DNA from: Cheilinus undulatus
Lineage: Eukaryota > Chordata > Actinopteri > Labriformes > Labridae
Assembly (NCBI RefSeq): GCF_018320785.1
Contig: NC_054870.1
Location: forward strand, 5,032,933 to 5,096,932
DNA length: 64,000 nucleotides
Direction: 5' to 3'
The notes under the pieces are model-generated. The model did no database searches. It was given only the letters and a program-made list of their open reading frames with translations, and was not told the origin of the DNA. Positions 1-12,321 of this stretch are shown here, piece by piece. Numbering within the stretch: the first letter of the stretch is position 1; each line of letters starts with the position of its first letter. The translations under genes were made by a program, and so were the position numbers.

Positions 1-1095
1 GTCTTTCTTTCTACCAAAGTTTTTAATACACAACATGACAGCCAGGACTGGCATGAAACTTATGACTTTAATCTCAGAACCTGACATTGGACCTCTGATC
101 GTTGGTCCAGGTGAGGTGCTGATGCATCACACCTGTACCGCATCTCCTGGGCTTGTCTGTGTGGTGACTCCAGTCTCAGTCCACTCCTTGTAAAGATCCC
201 TAAAGTTCTCGAATCTGCTGTTTGACAGTCCTCTGAAGGCTGAGCTCATCTCTGTTAATTGTGCTCCTTTTCTTACCATTCCTTTCTGAAAATGTTCGTC
301 CAATTTTATTTTTCTGAGTGAATGCCTGGTGGACAGAGGACACCACTACAGCTGGTCTCACCACCTTAAAGTGAGTGTGTTTATGTGTTTCCAGTATAAC
401 AGGGCTCACTGTAGTCTTCCAGCAGAGCCTGGTCTTTGTTGAGTAAATGAAGGGTCGGCTCTATTTGTTTCCTGATCTATACGTTTGCACAAAATCACAT
501 TTTTTAAGTGACTGAATTTCATATACCTTTCTGTAAATCTATTGATTATTGGCAGGATTTTAAATTGTTATATCATCCTCCATCTCTGCATTTTGAATTT
601 TGTGTAATCTCCATATGAGGGTATTTTTTTTTCCATCAGTTTAATGTTTTAGGAAAATCTGAGTTAAATACTATAAAATCCCTTCTGCTAATTGCTATTT
701 TTGCAGCTTTCAAAGTCAAACTGATAACATCTGACACAGCGAGATGAACAGCAGCTGTTTGTGCTAAAACCATCACCATGTCGTTGTCATTATTAGGTCT
801 CCATGTTCACCTGCCTCCCTCAGATCAGCACCTTTACCTGCCTGATGACATCACCATCACACTCACCCCTGATTGGTCTGAAATGGTCAAATAACCAAAG
901 GAGCCAAGATTTATAAAAGCCATGTTCCAAGAAATTACTAGAAAGAAATACTCTGGTATGGAAGTTTTTGCCTCTGCTAAGCCTGTTTTGGTTAAATCAT
1001 GAAATATTTTATTGAAAGATTTATGAATGCAAATCTTCGACTTGTAGTAAATTATCTGGGTCTCTCCAGCCCACTTTCTGACTACCATACAGTCG
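1..1095. other. gene-free stretch, no recognised element
   Basis: No supported gene. Minus-strand codons around 200-409 form a 69-residue frame (KVVRPAVVVSSVHQAFTQKN) that would continue after a one-base shift through 150-200. This could be a decayed ORF of an old element, but I do not recognise it. Confidence 0.3.
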
Positions 1096-1129
1096 TGTTA
1101 CGTCCAGCACATCAGCCTGGACTATAATG

Positions 1130-1929
1130 AAACTGAATGAAGGTGGTCCAACACAGCCATGCATATTCAGAGAATAGTCATGTGCAGACAAGGCTGCCCA
1201 TTAGGGGGAAAAATGGGAGAGATTTCTGGGGCCCAGCCAGACTTGGGGCCAGTGAAATCATGGTCCAGTGTAAAGTTAAGTTTATCCTGAATAATAACAC
1301 TCTTATAAAAAAAAAACCAAAACATTTTTGTAGAAAGTAGCCCTCTTAAAAATGTAAATCCTTTTGTTGAAAACAGAATTCAAATACAATAAAAAATAGC
1401 TAAAATGGGTTAATAACGGCAAGATATGGTGGGAAGATGGTACAACTGGATTTTAAAAGTAGCAGAAATGGTCAGAAATGCCCAAAATTAGATAAACGTG
1501 GCAAAATTGATATAATCTCACAAAAAAAAGGGTTAGCTGAGGCAGAAAAAGTCAGAAACTGGCATAAATGGGTATATTAAATTGGGAAATGTGGCTTATA
1601 AAGTGGTAAAAGGGGTTAATAGTGGCAATAATGTGTCAACAGAGCCAGCAATAGGCAGAGAGTGGCAATATTTGGTTTAGACGTGGCAAAGCAGGCAGAA
1701 AAAAGTGGTAGAAAGGGTTTAAAATTGACCAAAAAAAAGGGTTTTAAGTTGCAAAAATGTGTTAAAATTGATAAAATTGATAAAATTGACGTGGAAAAAT
1801 GATTAAAAAGGGTTAAAATTTGACATAATTGCACAAGTGGCAACAGTGTCATTGAAAAAATGTTCTTAGTTTTTTAAGGCATTCGGAGACCCCCCCTGTG
1901 TCTCGGGACCCCATCATTGAGCATCCCTG
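1130..1929 (-). repeat. non-autonomous hAT-like element, family B, degraded
   Basis: Reverse-oriented copy of the element seen intact at 10116-11173 and 5659-6254. Shared landmarks are the GGACCATG-type stretch near 1262, TGGGGCCCAGCCAG near 1230 and a long degenerate array of TTGCCA/TTAACCC-like words. One terminus (CAGGGATGCTCAA on minus) ends at 1929; the other is lost. Confidence 0.6.
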
Positions 1930-1984
1930 CTCTATGCAACTGGCTTGTGAAACCTGATTAGAAAACATCCAAATTCTTAGACAT

Positions 1985-2131
1985 GTTTAAACTAAAAAAA
2001 AAAGTAATGCAATAGTTACTTTCCCTGGTAGCTAGTTACTTTTATAGTGGAGTAATTAAGTTACTAACTCAGTTACTTTCTGGGAGAAGTAACTAGTAAC
2101 TATAATTACTTTTTTAACGTGCCCAACACTG
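1985..2131 (-). repeat. hAT-like element end rich in GTTACT words
   Basis: On the minus strand it begins CAGTGTTGGGCACG and runs into repeated GTAACT/AGTTACT words. This is a terminus type common in fish non-autonomous hAT elements. The partner end is not visible. Confidence 0.5.
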
Positions 2132-2164
2132 ATTATCACAACTAAACAGAATAAAATAAAAGGC

Positions 2165-2283
2165 ATGGTTGAATGTTCTTCATAGACTTTTGCCATCATG
2201 TTTTTCCAGACACACATTCACCACCCACTGAAAGCTGCTCCGTGACCCACTTTTGGGTCCCGACCCACCAGTTGAGAACCATG
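2165..2283 (+). repeat. right end of hAT-like family A element
   Basis: Ends CCCGACCCACCAGTTGAGAA then CCATG, matching the right end of the element at 5358-5650 (CCCGATCCACCAGTAGAGAA). The left part is missing. Confidence 0.5.
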
Positions 2284-2939
2284 GCTCTTAAACATACAGA
2301 AAGCAAACTACAAAAAGCAAAAGGTCAAATTTCCTTTCCAGGAAAAGGTAGCAAATTTCAAAGCTCACATATTTTACCCTTTTAGGACAAGTTTATAATC
2401 GGTCTCAGAGGTCCCCGAAACATGCCTGTGAAGTTTGGATTTTGCATGTCTAAAACCCTTTGAGCCCCTCTGCCCCTCTCTGGAAATGGATGTGCCTTAA
2501 TGGATGTAGCGGAGGAGGGCGGAACTTTCTTCCAAGCGGGGAGGGCTACCAAAACTTGGGGGCGGGGCTGACTCCCCACATGACATCATGAGAGGAAAAT
2601 CTGGGAACGGCTTGTTTTAGCACACATTTTCTGAAAATTGAATTGGGGGGGTTAGATTTTTCTGAATAGATTTTTCTGATCCTTGGGGGGGATTGTGGAC
2701 AGGCCAGGACCACATATTTTTGTTAGAAAAGCCTAAAAAGTGTATTTTGCATAATTTGTGACCTTTAACAAACTAATCCTCAAGGTTTTATTGACTGAAT
2801 CCAGATTTCGAGGCAACATTGAGACCTAAAGCTGAGCGAACTGTGAGTTTTAACCATGGCTGTGATTGAGGCCCAAAGTTGGACTACTTTTTTATAACTT
2901 CTTTGCAGTTTACCTACACAAATAATGCCTTATAACTTT

Positions 2940-3960
2940 TTAGGGCTCATGTCAGTTGTCACCAAACATCTCAGGGATGATCGCATATATTGATTCAGAG
3001 ATCAATATGATAACTGTGTTGCAGCGCCCCCTTCTGCCAGTTAAATATTTCTTCTTCTAAATTTTGATATTTTAATCCAAAACAACTTTTAACATTCAGC
3101 CCTAGCACACCTAGGCTTATGATTTTGGGTTGGCACATTTAAAATCATCAGACCTACAAAAAAGCCTGTCAGCTATGTGACAAATCCCAACAGGAAGTCC
3201 ACGAGGTTTCTCTCAAATCCAAAATAAATAATCTTTTATGGTGCCAAATGACTTTAGCATGTACTGACTTTTGAAAATGTGATTCTTTGTTCTTCTTGAA
3301 TATCTGGCAAGACAACAACATCACAATGATCATGCCAACCTACAAACATCTCATCAAAATGCCCCCTACGTGTAACAGGAAGTGACATAAATGGTCATTT
3401 GTTTATTCCTGTTAATGAGCTGAACCTATCAAGCACCAGTTTTAGGATAAAGGCCTCATTATTTCACCACAACACCGACACCTTTTCATTAAAGGACATG
3501 TCTGGCATCTGGCCAGGGCGAGCATTTCCATATCTTGCCATTTGACAGGAAGTTGGTGCAGATCTCATATGAATCATCTGATCCTGCTCCTCTAACATTT
3601 AAGTATTATGTTTTTTTCTATAGTGCCACCTACTGTAAGGAGCAAGTGACAACCTTAACATAAATCATTTCACCTCCTTTGAAATGTAAATGATAATTAT
3701 CAGTCCTGTCCCGATCACCTTCACATATTAGCATCTTGCTTCATCATCCTGCCACCTGCTGGTGAAGAGCAGTACTACTTCATATACAAAGTGCAATATA
3801 CTCATTACATTGACTTATAAACAGTCCTTAGACAGGATCTGTCCTATGCTTTCTCTGTTGTGCAGCAGGACAATGCACATGGTTGTGATACTCGCCGACA
3901 TACACCAGAGTGTGAGGGCCCTTCAGAGCTGCTTGCAGCTGTAGTTCATCATGAGTCTAC
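2940..3960. repeat. unclassified dispersed repeat region with CTCF-like motifs
   Basis: Contains recurring phrases such as CAGGAAGT and short statements resembling the stretch at 25200-25520 (TTCCTGT with surrounding words). I cannot place it in a transposon class. Three CTCF-like motifs on the minus strand lie inside (3021-3039, 3621-3636, 3748-3764). The short plus-strand ORFs at 3762-4093 lack support as genes. Confidence 0.4.
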
Positions 3961-3964
3961 TTCT

Positions 3965-5349
3965 GCTCGATGTTTTTGCCCGCTAAAGGGAGTTTCTCTT
4001 TTCCTCTTTAACTTTGCTAAACGTTTTCATGGTGGATTAATGTTGGCTCTTTTAAAAAATGAAGAGTACAGGCTGGACATGTTCTTTCAGTGAAGTGTCT
4101 TATAGGATTACGTTTCTAATGATGCAACAAAGATTGATTTATTAATCAATGTAAGAGAGTCACAGCGAGGATGAGCTTACTGGAAATGATCATTCAGATG
4201 GGATCAGAGAAAGCCACAGTATTCCTCCATCCATTATGTACTCTATTCCATTATCAGCATGTATCTGTGGTGTGTGGTTAAACCAGCGGTGAAGCCAGAT
4301 GTTGCAGAGGCTGAGACCAAGACTATGGAGGACTGTGGAGAGGGAGATTAATGGAGGAAATTTTCACTATTTTCAATCAACTAATATTGATGGAATGCAA
4401 AATTTCATCCATAGAAATTATATATGCCATGAAAAAAAGTTTATTCGACTTTAAAATGTTAAACTTTAATCTGCTCTTCTTCTTCAAGTCTCACTCTCAG
4501 TTCCACTAATTTATCCCTGGGCTGGAGATTTTTCCTTCTGAAAGAAAATGTATATAAAATCAAAAAGATTGCACATTTCTGATCAGAATCTACATTTTCC
4601 TAACATTAACTGCAGCATTCTTAGATCAAATTTGTCCAGTAATTAACAAAACCTTTAAATGTGATATATTCTAATGTAAACAAGCCTTTACATGCACAAT
4701 TTAAATCTCTTTAAAAACAAACAGTAGCATCATTCACTGTGTAAAATTGGTGCAGACAAAACTGGTGTTGGTGCAGACATCTAATACGTTCTTTAAACAA
4801 TTCCCCAGATTTTTGACAAGAACATTGATCAAAGACACATCTGGTTGATGTAAATAGTAAAATATTACCTCCCTTATTGGACTCAATATGTATCGAACTA
4901 CATTTGACTGAACACAGATTATTAGCAAACAAGGTACAGTACACAGTAAATAAGGAAAAAAGTGTCATTGCTGTGCTTCAGTGTCCAGGCACTAAAGCAT
5001 ATAGTGTCTTTAATAAGCTGCTGAACGTTGGCTCCACAATATAAGAAACTTAGCAAATAAGCTTAAGAAAATTAGCTTAGCACTCTAAAGATTAACCTGA
5101 CAGATTTCCCTGTGGACTGCGGTGTGTTAACAGTGATTTTATCCCCTGATGTGCTCGTTAGATAATCGAGGCCGTCCTAATGTGAGATAGCATTGGTTCT
5201 GGAGTGATAGCCAATCAGAAAGCAAGCTGACCAAAGAAGGAAGCACAAGCACAGCCACAAGGATAAGGCGCAAATGTCAGATGGGGGGCAGGAAGTGAAG
5301 AACACCAGCTAGAAATGAATGGGAACGGTGGAAATGTGGTAGGATAAAG
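3965..5349. other. gene-free stretch, nothing recognised
   Basis: AT-rich intergenic DNA. Short ORFs at 4711-4968 and 5215-5427 have no domain features and no neighbours in phase. Confidence 0.4.
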
Positions 5350-5357
5350 CCCTAATG

Positions 5358-5650
5358 CAGTGGTTCTCAACCGGTCTAGCATCAGGCCCCACCACCACCA
5401 AATCCTTAAAGGCAGATCATGACCCAATGTTTTGCAATCATATCAAAATGCTTTTAATGGAAAAATGGTGCAGCATGGATAAGAAATGGAACAAAAGATG
5501 TAATGAAACTTAAGGGCAGAGACATAACATTCAAAATGAAAGCACATCACAGGCTTTTTAAAACCGTTTTTCCAGGCACACTTTGACGACCTGCTAAAAA
5601 TGGCTCTGCGACCCACCTTTGGGCCCCGATCCACCAGTAGAGAATCAATG
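5358..5650 (+). mobile_element. non-autonomous hAT element, family A
   Basis: Begins CAGTGGTTCTCAACC and ends GAGAATCAATG (a worn GAGAACCACTG), the inverted termini of hAT/Charlie-type elements. Eight-base flanks CCCTAATG (5350-5357) and CTCTAATG (5651-5658) match at 7 of 8. About 293 bases, with no transposase. Confidence 0.75.
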
Positions 5651-5658
5651 CTCTAATG

Positions 5659-6254
5659 CAGTGGTTCTCAACCTTGTGGTCGGGACCCCCTTGGGGGTCG
5701 TGGGACACTGAGAGGGGGTCTCCAGATGTTTTAAAATAACAAAGAATATATTTTTAGATTATGCTGTTGCCACTTTAACCCATTTTTGGTTAATTTTTTG
5801 CCACTCTTATCTAATTTTAGCCACTTTTAACCCATTTATGTTGTTTATTTCACCACCTTTTCACCATTTTTAGCCATTATAAACCAATTTTAGCAATTTT
5901 TAACCCATCTAAATTATGTTTTTAAAAAAGGTTTTTCATCTAAAGAAGCCTAAATGAATAAATAAAGATATTTGTTTTCTTTTATAAGAGTGTTTATTTT
6001 TCAGGTCAAATATGAAATATGGTTTTCACAGCTTAACTTCACAATGGACCATGGTTTTGCTGTCCTCCATGGGTCCCTAGTTTGGCTGGGTCCCAGAAAC
6101 CTCCCCCTTTTTCCCTCCTTCTGGACAGCCTTGTCTCCACATGACTGTTCTTGAATGTTCCTGGCTGTTTAACCACCCTCAGGTACAGTGGGGGTCTCCA
6201 GTCTCTGCCACCTGTATTTTGGGGGTCGCAGGCTGAAAAAGTTAAGAACCCCTG
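5659..6254 (+). mobile_element. non-autonomous hAT element, family B
   Basis: Begins CAGTGGTTCTCAACC and ends GTTAAGAACCCCTG. Flanks are CTCTAATG (5651-5658) and GTCTAATG (6255-6262), 7 of 8 matching. The interior holds a degenerate array of GCCA(C/T)TTTTAACCCATTT-like words and a conserved right segment (ATGGACCATGGTTTTGCTG) shared with 10116-11173. It abuts family A with a shared target copy between them. Confidence 0.8.
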
Positions 6255-6262
6255 GTCTAATG

Positions 6263-7365
6263 GACCTGCATTCTGCTGTTATCATCAGAAAATTTCTACA
6301 TCCACTGGCTATTAGCCCTACACAAACTACTTTTACCATGGGTTAGCTGATTAACCTGGTGTGGAGGTGATCAATATCACTTAACAACTTAGTTCTGCGG
6401 ACCGACATGTTCAGCCTGATGAAGGGAGACATCTGAGTATTTTAGTACTGAGTTAAGAGGCTAGCTGAGCCCCCTTCACATGCAGAAAACTCCTCATTTT
6501 GTCACAAAAATGCTTGTTATTGAAACGGTGATGTACTATCAACTGAATAAACCTTGTGGGGTAAAAGACATGAACAATGTGTCATTAATGAATGAGTATC
6601 TTCTACTGAAACAGCTCTTAAATATGAGGTAGTTCTTGTCTGAATGCCATTTTATCTTTCCTCCATTTTTTGTTTTAATTGTTTTACACAATTAAAAATA
6701 CAAGCTGATACCAAATGAAGAGCTGTTTGGAAGACAGAGGACCAACTCTTATTTCTGAGCTGAGCTAAATGATGAAACAGAGATGAACTTACAATCTTAG
6801 TGAGCAGGACTGGATGGACATTGGCCTTGGAAACAGCAGCAATGTGTCACGGCTTTTGAGACTTAAAAATAGCTCAATATTGATTTTTTTTCTGCAGTAT
6901 TGACAGTTTTCACGATCAGAAAGTTTTCCACTGTGTCGTGACATCATCTGCAAAAAAGCTCAGGGACAAAACTGTTTAATCTTTGGTTATATGTCCTCGT
7001 GTGTGAAATCTCTCACACTTTCAAAATTGGTCTAGGTGTTTTCTTATTTTAGAGTTATTCTGGTCTACAGACCAGAGCCTGCATCAGGTTTGCAGCACAC
7101 AACTAAAGCCTTCAAGCAGAATGTTAATCCAGTGAGGCTCAAAGAGTTAACAGGTGAAAAACACTTAAGAAAGCATTTTATTCAGGTTTCCAAGAGGGGA
7201 GTAAGAAATACAGAGACTTGACTTATTGCAAACTGCAACTCTACAGTATGGCTAGTAGCCATTCCATTGCAACATGCTGCATCGCAGCATTAGAAGTTAT
7301 TCCTCGTAAGAATCGTTTTAAATAACTCCCATTAACTGGGCAAAGGCAAAAACACATGCATAGTT
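6263..7365. other. gene-free stretch downstream of kcnk18
   Basis: No gene or clear repeat. It lies past the likely kcnk18 polyadenylation sites. The ORF at 7036-7221 is unsupported. Confidence 0.4.
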
Positions 7366-7371
7366 TTTATT
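7366..7371 (-). promoter_or_regulatory. candidate polyadenylation signal of kcnk18
   Basis: AATAAA on the minus strand (TTTATT on plus), about 130 bases past the kcnk18 stop. A second one lies at 7177-7182. Position and strand fit a short 3' UTR, but which is used cannot be told from sequence. Confidence 0.45.
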
Positions 7372-7501
7372 TTGCACATGCTTATGATTGAACAGCCACA
7401 GACTGGACCGGTTCTACTGCTCTCCTGTTGGAGCCTGTTTTAACCCCAGGACTGTAAGCTTATACGACTCTTGGACTTAAGGCCACTATTCTCCTGGGAC
7501 T

Positions 7502-8337
7502 TTAATCGTTGTCTTCCTTGTTGAAGGTTTCAGCATTTCCTCTGCTGATGAACTTGATGCACTGGCGGTAGCAGATTACAAGTCGTGTTTGCAGCAGTTT
7601 GAAAGCCATGGACATGATGGCCATGCCAACGATGATGAAGAGGGAGGTGACCATGAAGTAGTTTGGGTGATTTGGTATGATGTCTCCAAAACCGATGGTC
7701 GTGAGCGTGATGAAACAGAAGTAGAAGGGGTCGAAGCCTTTGAATTCAGTTTCCCACCGTGGAAGAATCAGGCCAAAAAATAAAATGTAGGCAAACACGA
7801 TGACAAGAATCAGGACAAAGGGTACATCCAGCGACTCCATCCCGTCCCCTAACCCCGTGAAGTCCCATATGGTGAATCCTTTGCGTGGTGGTGGGAGTCG
7901 GTCCAGTTCAGGGCAGGAGAGGGTCCTGAGCAGAGGGCCCTTTCTGAGTAGATTCTCCCTGGCCAGAAGCTTCTCAAAGATCTCTTTGTTGTTCTGGAGC
8001 TGGATGGACTTCTGACGTAAGTCCGCCTGGCTGTGCAGCACCTGTCGGATGTCAAGAGGCTCCCGGACAACAACATCATGGCTGAAAACAAAGGTACCGT
8101 CTTCCAGGGTCCGGCAGCTCGAATCCCTCGCCTTCCTTTGAGCTTTCCATGGTGACCATGTACGGGTGCGGAGGTTTTTGAAGAAGGAGTGAATGTGGAT
8201 GTAGGCTCTAGTCATCAGCATGGCCAGGAAGTCACCCACATCGAGGATGACCAGGAGCATGAGAGGAATGCCAACCGTGGCATACAAGACACACACCACC
8301 TTACCAAGGAGGGTAACTGGATAGATCTCCCCATAAC
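7502..8337 (-). CDS. kcnk18: kcnk18 (TRESK) coding exon 3: TM2 to C-terminus
   Basis: Final coding exon, 836 bases, from a TTTTTTCAG acceptor to a TAA stop. It completes filter 1 (TTVGYG, residues 123-128), then TM2 (about 134-160), a long cytoplasmic loop, TM3 (about 297-318), filter 2 (TTIGFGD, 338-344), TM4 (about 351-374) and a short C-terminus; the full protein is 403 residues, against 384 in human TRESK. The long TM2-TM3 loop and its LSCPEL motif (serine 266) match the regulatory 14-3-3 site of TRESK and separate it from TASK, TREK and TWIK relatives. I see no clear PxIxIT calcineurin-docking motif, which mammalian TRESK has (PQIVID in mouse); the nearest string is PLDIRQ at 219-224. 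The ORF starting with ATG inside intron 2 is an artefact: its first nine residues lie beyond the splice acceptor. Confidence 0.95.
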
Positions 8338-10115
8338 CTGAAAAAACGGCAAAGACAATCAACATTTTAGTGACGATATCCTGATAAAGAAACCATACAT
8401 TCAGTCAGATTACAGGTTATGTTCAATGATATGAAACTGTGGAACTATTGGCTCTAGTTTAAGCTTGCAGAAAGAGAATGATTAAGTACTAAATCTGGAG
8501 AATACTGACCAATGACACCCTAAATAGAGCCGAATAATTTGGGAGAAGTATCTGATTGAAATGTTTCCCAATATCTCAATTTAGATTGTATTTGCCATGT
8601 TTTTTAAAGGTCTTTGTCTCAAATATTTCTCAACAAACACTGGAAATAAATCACTCTACATGTTAGCCAGCACTTCATAAGATCAACTACTCCCTCCTGT
8701 ACACCAGGCCGTTATGTCAGGATAAGAAAAGATGATTTAATATGAATTTAATATTTGTGGTTATCCCTCTTACGTCTGTGCACTCACTAGTGTGTTCTTG
8801 ATATGTTTTTATTAATATCTGTGTCATTTTAGGTCTTAGAAATGTGGTTCAAACACTTTGTTGAATGGGAGAATCATATCTTTTACTTCCGCCCTCACCT
8901 GCCGTCCCACGTGATTCACAGCCGGAGTTACAAGGCCAACAAAAGAGCAAAGGGGACATGTCATCACCTCTCAGAGCATCACTGGGTAAATGCTTTGTCA
9001 ATCAACTTGCGCATACTTGATTGGTTGAATCCTTCTTTTGCCGACCTATTGACACTCAGGAATCCCTAAAGGCTCTTCCTATCACAGGTTTGAATAAGAA
9101 GTAAGGTGAGAGACCAGAGCTAGAGGAGAGAATTGGACCTGTTGATCTCTGATGATGGCGAAGCGTTTGAATGTTCCAGAAGCCCTGGGATAAATACTGA
9201 GAAACAGTGATGAAGATGGCACCAAGGTTATCATAGTTTTGGATTTTTCATTAGCTTTTATTTCTATTTCATTTTCTCTTTCCATGTTCAATTTCGGTTT
9301 AGTTTTTACTAGTTTTGACTGCTGGTTTGTTTCTGGACTATCGCCTTCAATCTGAGGGCTTGTTTTCCCTCAAACGGGGCACGGTCACATTGGAAAGCAG
9401 GAGATGACACTGCAATGCTCTTATCCATAGAAGGCCTCACAGCTGCTAGCTATCTGCACAGGCGTGGCCATATCCAAGCATCAGCAAATAAACATTGCTG
9501 CAGCAGTGACAGGGTTACACTCCTTGAGTCACAAAGAGATTGAGTTTTTCTTATGAACATCAAAGAACTGAATACAAATCTAAGGTTTCTGTAGGAGACC
9601 CTGTCTCACCGGTCACGTCTGCATCTATAGCTCCCTTGTTGTGTCACTCTCCTCTCCTGTTCTTGGAAGTATGGTGAATATACCATAGCTGCAATGTTGG
9701 TATTTAACAGTAATCCCAGTGCTCTCGTTTTTATCTGATTTCAAAACTGCTGCAGTTTTTTGTTGTAAAAAAAAAAAACATCACAATATCTATATAAATA
9801 ATATTAATGACATTATTATGACTATTTTGTTGGTTTATTCATCAGTTCATGTAGGGTATTTGCAGTTTGTGTATGTCTTTGTTTAATTTTATCCAAGTTC
9901 ATCCAATTTTTTTTTTAAATCTTCAATCCTATCTATTATTTTTTTGTCTGTTTTTAATTTTATTATTCATTTTGTTTATCATTATTGATATTATTATCAC
10001 GGTTATATTTCTCTGCATAGAACCCCCATACTAATGACATAACACTCTACCACAACAGTTTTCCTTCTGAAAACCTTTGCTATAGGCCTCCAGTAGTCTG
10101 TATTGCTGTCTTAAC
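8338..10115. other. 3' part of kcnk18 intron 2
   Basis: Intronic DNA with no supported exon. Around 9220-9320 there are TAGTTTT/AGTTTTTACT words reminiscent of the ACTAAAAC-rich hAT element at 47083-47969, too worn to bound. The ORFs at 8842-9069 and 9082-9291 are unsupported. Confidence 0.45.
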
Positions 10116-11173
10116 CAGTGGTTCTCAACCTTGGGTTTGGGACCCCATTTGCGGTCACAAGACACTCAAAAGAGATGTCTTAAAAAAAACTGACAACATT
10201 TTTCAGTGACAGAATTGCCACTTCACACCAATTTTGTCACATTTTTTAATCCTTTTCATCATTTTCCCCCAACAAATTTTAACAAATTTTTGCCATTAAC
10301 ACCTATTTAGTCAGTTTTAAACTCTTTCCACCACTTTTTTCCTGCATGTTTTTGCCACTTCTAAACAATTCTTGCCTCTTAAGCTTCTGTTGCCTCTGTT
10401 GACCAATTATTGCCACTATTAACCCCCTTTTTTTACCGTTTTTACACCCACTGTTTCCCATTTTAACCACTTTTCACCATTTGATATGCCAAATTTTGCA
10501 AGTTTTGCCAATTTCTGCCAATATCGGTTTATTTTTTTCTTTCTCAGTGAACCCTTTTTTCGCAGTTATGTCAATTTTTTTATCCCATTTCACTAAATTT
10601 CCACAAATTTGTGCCAATTTAAAGCCATTTGGCTGCACTTTAATTCCCTTTTACAACTATTTATGCCATTTTTCGCCACTTCAATGCATTTTTGCCATTT
10701 TTATCTAATTTATGCCATGTCTAACCCATTTCTGCTATTTTTAAAATCCAACTTCACCACCTTTTCCACCATTTTTTGCCATTATTAACCCATTTTAGCA
10801 ATTTTTAAATCATTTTAATTCATTTTTCAACAAAAGGCTTTTACATTTTTAAGAAAGCTGTTTACTACACAAATGATTAAAAAAGATTTGTTTTCTTTGA
10901 TAAGAGTGGTTATTTTTTCAGGTTAAATAGAAAATATGGGTACCACAGCTTAACTTTACTATGGACCATGGTTTTGCTGAACTCCATGGGCCCCCATTTT
11001 GGCTGGGCCCCAGAAAGCTCTCCCCTTTGTCCCCCTTTATGGACAGACTTGTCTGCACATGACTGTTCTTGAATGTTCCTGGCTGAGTTCAACCACCTTC
11101 AGGTACAGTGGGGGTCTCCGGTCTCTGGCCCCTTTATTTTGGGGTCGCGGGCTGAAAAGGTTGAGAGCCCCTG
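10116..11173 (+). mobile_element. full-length non-autonomous hAT element, family B
   Basis: The best copy of family B. It begins CAGTGGTTCTCAACC and ends GGTTGAGAGCCCCTG, with flanking 8-mers GTCTTAAC (10108-10115) and GTCCTAAC (11174-11181). At 1058 bases it has a long central array of degenerate words (TTGCCA, TTAACCC, TTTTTGCCA) and no transposase. The ORFs inside (10481-10708, 10999-11283) are by-products of that array. Confidence 0.82.
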
Positions 11174-11263
11174 GTCCTAACAATGGTTTCCTTGAATTTT
11201 TTATATTAATTTTTTTTTTTTATCATTACTTGTTTCTTCATTATTATATACAAGTTTTTAATC

Positions 11264-11335
11264 ATTATATTCTAATATTATGAATACATATCTATTAATA
11301 TGTATTCATTATATTCTAATATTATGAATACATAT
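11264..11335 (+). repeat. 28-bp tandem pair with a 12-bp perfect hairpin
   Basis: A 28-base AT-rich unit occurs at 11264-11291 and 11308-11335. ATGAATACATAT (11280-11291) and ATATGTATTCAT (11298-11309) form a 12-bp palindrome with a six-base loop. Confidence 0.75.
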
Positions 11336-12089
11336 TAATAGATATACAATTTTAATATATTTTATTTTTTTCTTTACCTCCCCCTCTTCATCTCTCACTG
11401 AATAAAAAGAAAAAAAGAAAAAAACACCACAAGCATCTGCACAAATAAAGCACAGACACCAGAAACCAGGGTTCGAGTATTTATCATGTCATGAATAACC
11501 AGTTCCTCTGTGTCCATATCCTGAATTTGATCAAAACCACCAAAAGATTCAAGACATGGATACTGAAGTCCACTCCCATCCTGGTGTTTGCTCAAAGACT
11601 AAATGAAGTTTCAGACTACCATGACAAATCAGACGACAGTGTGCCTCTACCCTCTAAATCCTCTAAGAAGCTTTTTGTGGTGACATAAAGAGCATCCTTC
11701 TCTGAGAGTGCCCTCTCTGCATGGAGTTGTGGGCTTCCTGTTGCTGCTAAGCCATTAGCCATTAGCTGGCTTCCTTTAACCACTTATCTGTATGTGTCTG
11801 AACGGAGCTGATGTCACTCTAAAGGGTTCTTACACATCAGATCTCTTCAAGAAGCAAGCTCTGGATAGTTGACTAAGAGGATGATAGCCGAGTAGTTCAC
11901 GATCTAATGATGAAACTTCAATTCATAACCATACAGTTTTGACATCTTCCTGAAGTTGACTCTTGTTTTGTGTGAATGAGGAGATGAGCCGTCAGCGTGT
12001 CCCCTCTCTGCAGCATGAAGCGCAGTTCTCATCCTGACCACACCCCAGACTTAGATAGCTGAAAGGTTGAATCTAGATTGACATAAATA
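11336..12089. other. intron 2 segment, nothing recognised
   Basis: No exon-like signal. ORFs at 11395-11688 overlap on both strands and show no domain. Contains ordinary AT-rich intronic DNA. Confidence 0.4.
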
Positions 12090-12321
12090 TACAGCACCTA
12101 TAAAAAGTATTCACCATTTTGGATGTTTAACATTTGCATTTATTTTATGAATCAATCATGTTCATTATATTTTGGCTTTTTGACCAAAAAAAAGGAAAAG
12201 TGAAAACACAATTCTACAAAGTAATGTTAATTGAATAAAAATTTGTAATGTAAAATACGTGACTGCATAAATATTCACCACCTTTAAAGTGACTGACCTA
12301 ATTTAACACAGATCCACCCTA

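Noticed and set aside
7589..8015. Plus-strand frames of 64 and 71 residues
   Set aside because: Antisense of kcnk18 exon 3.
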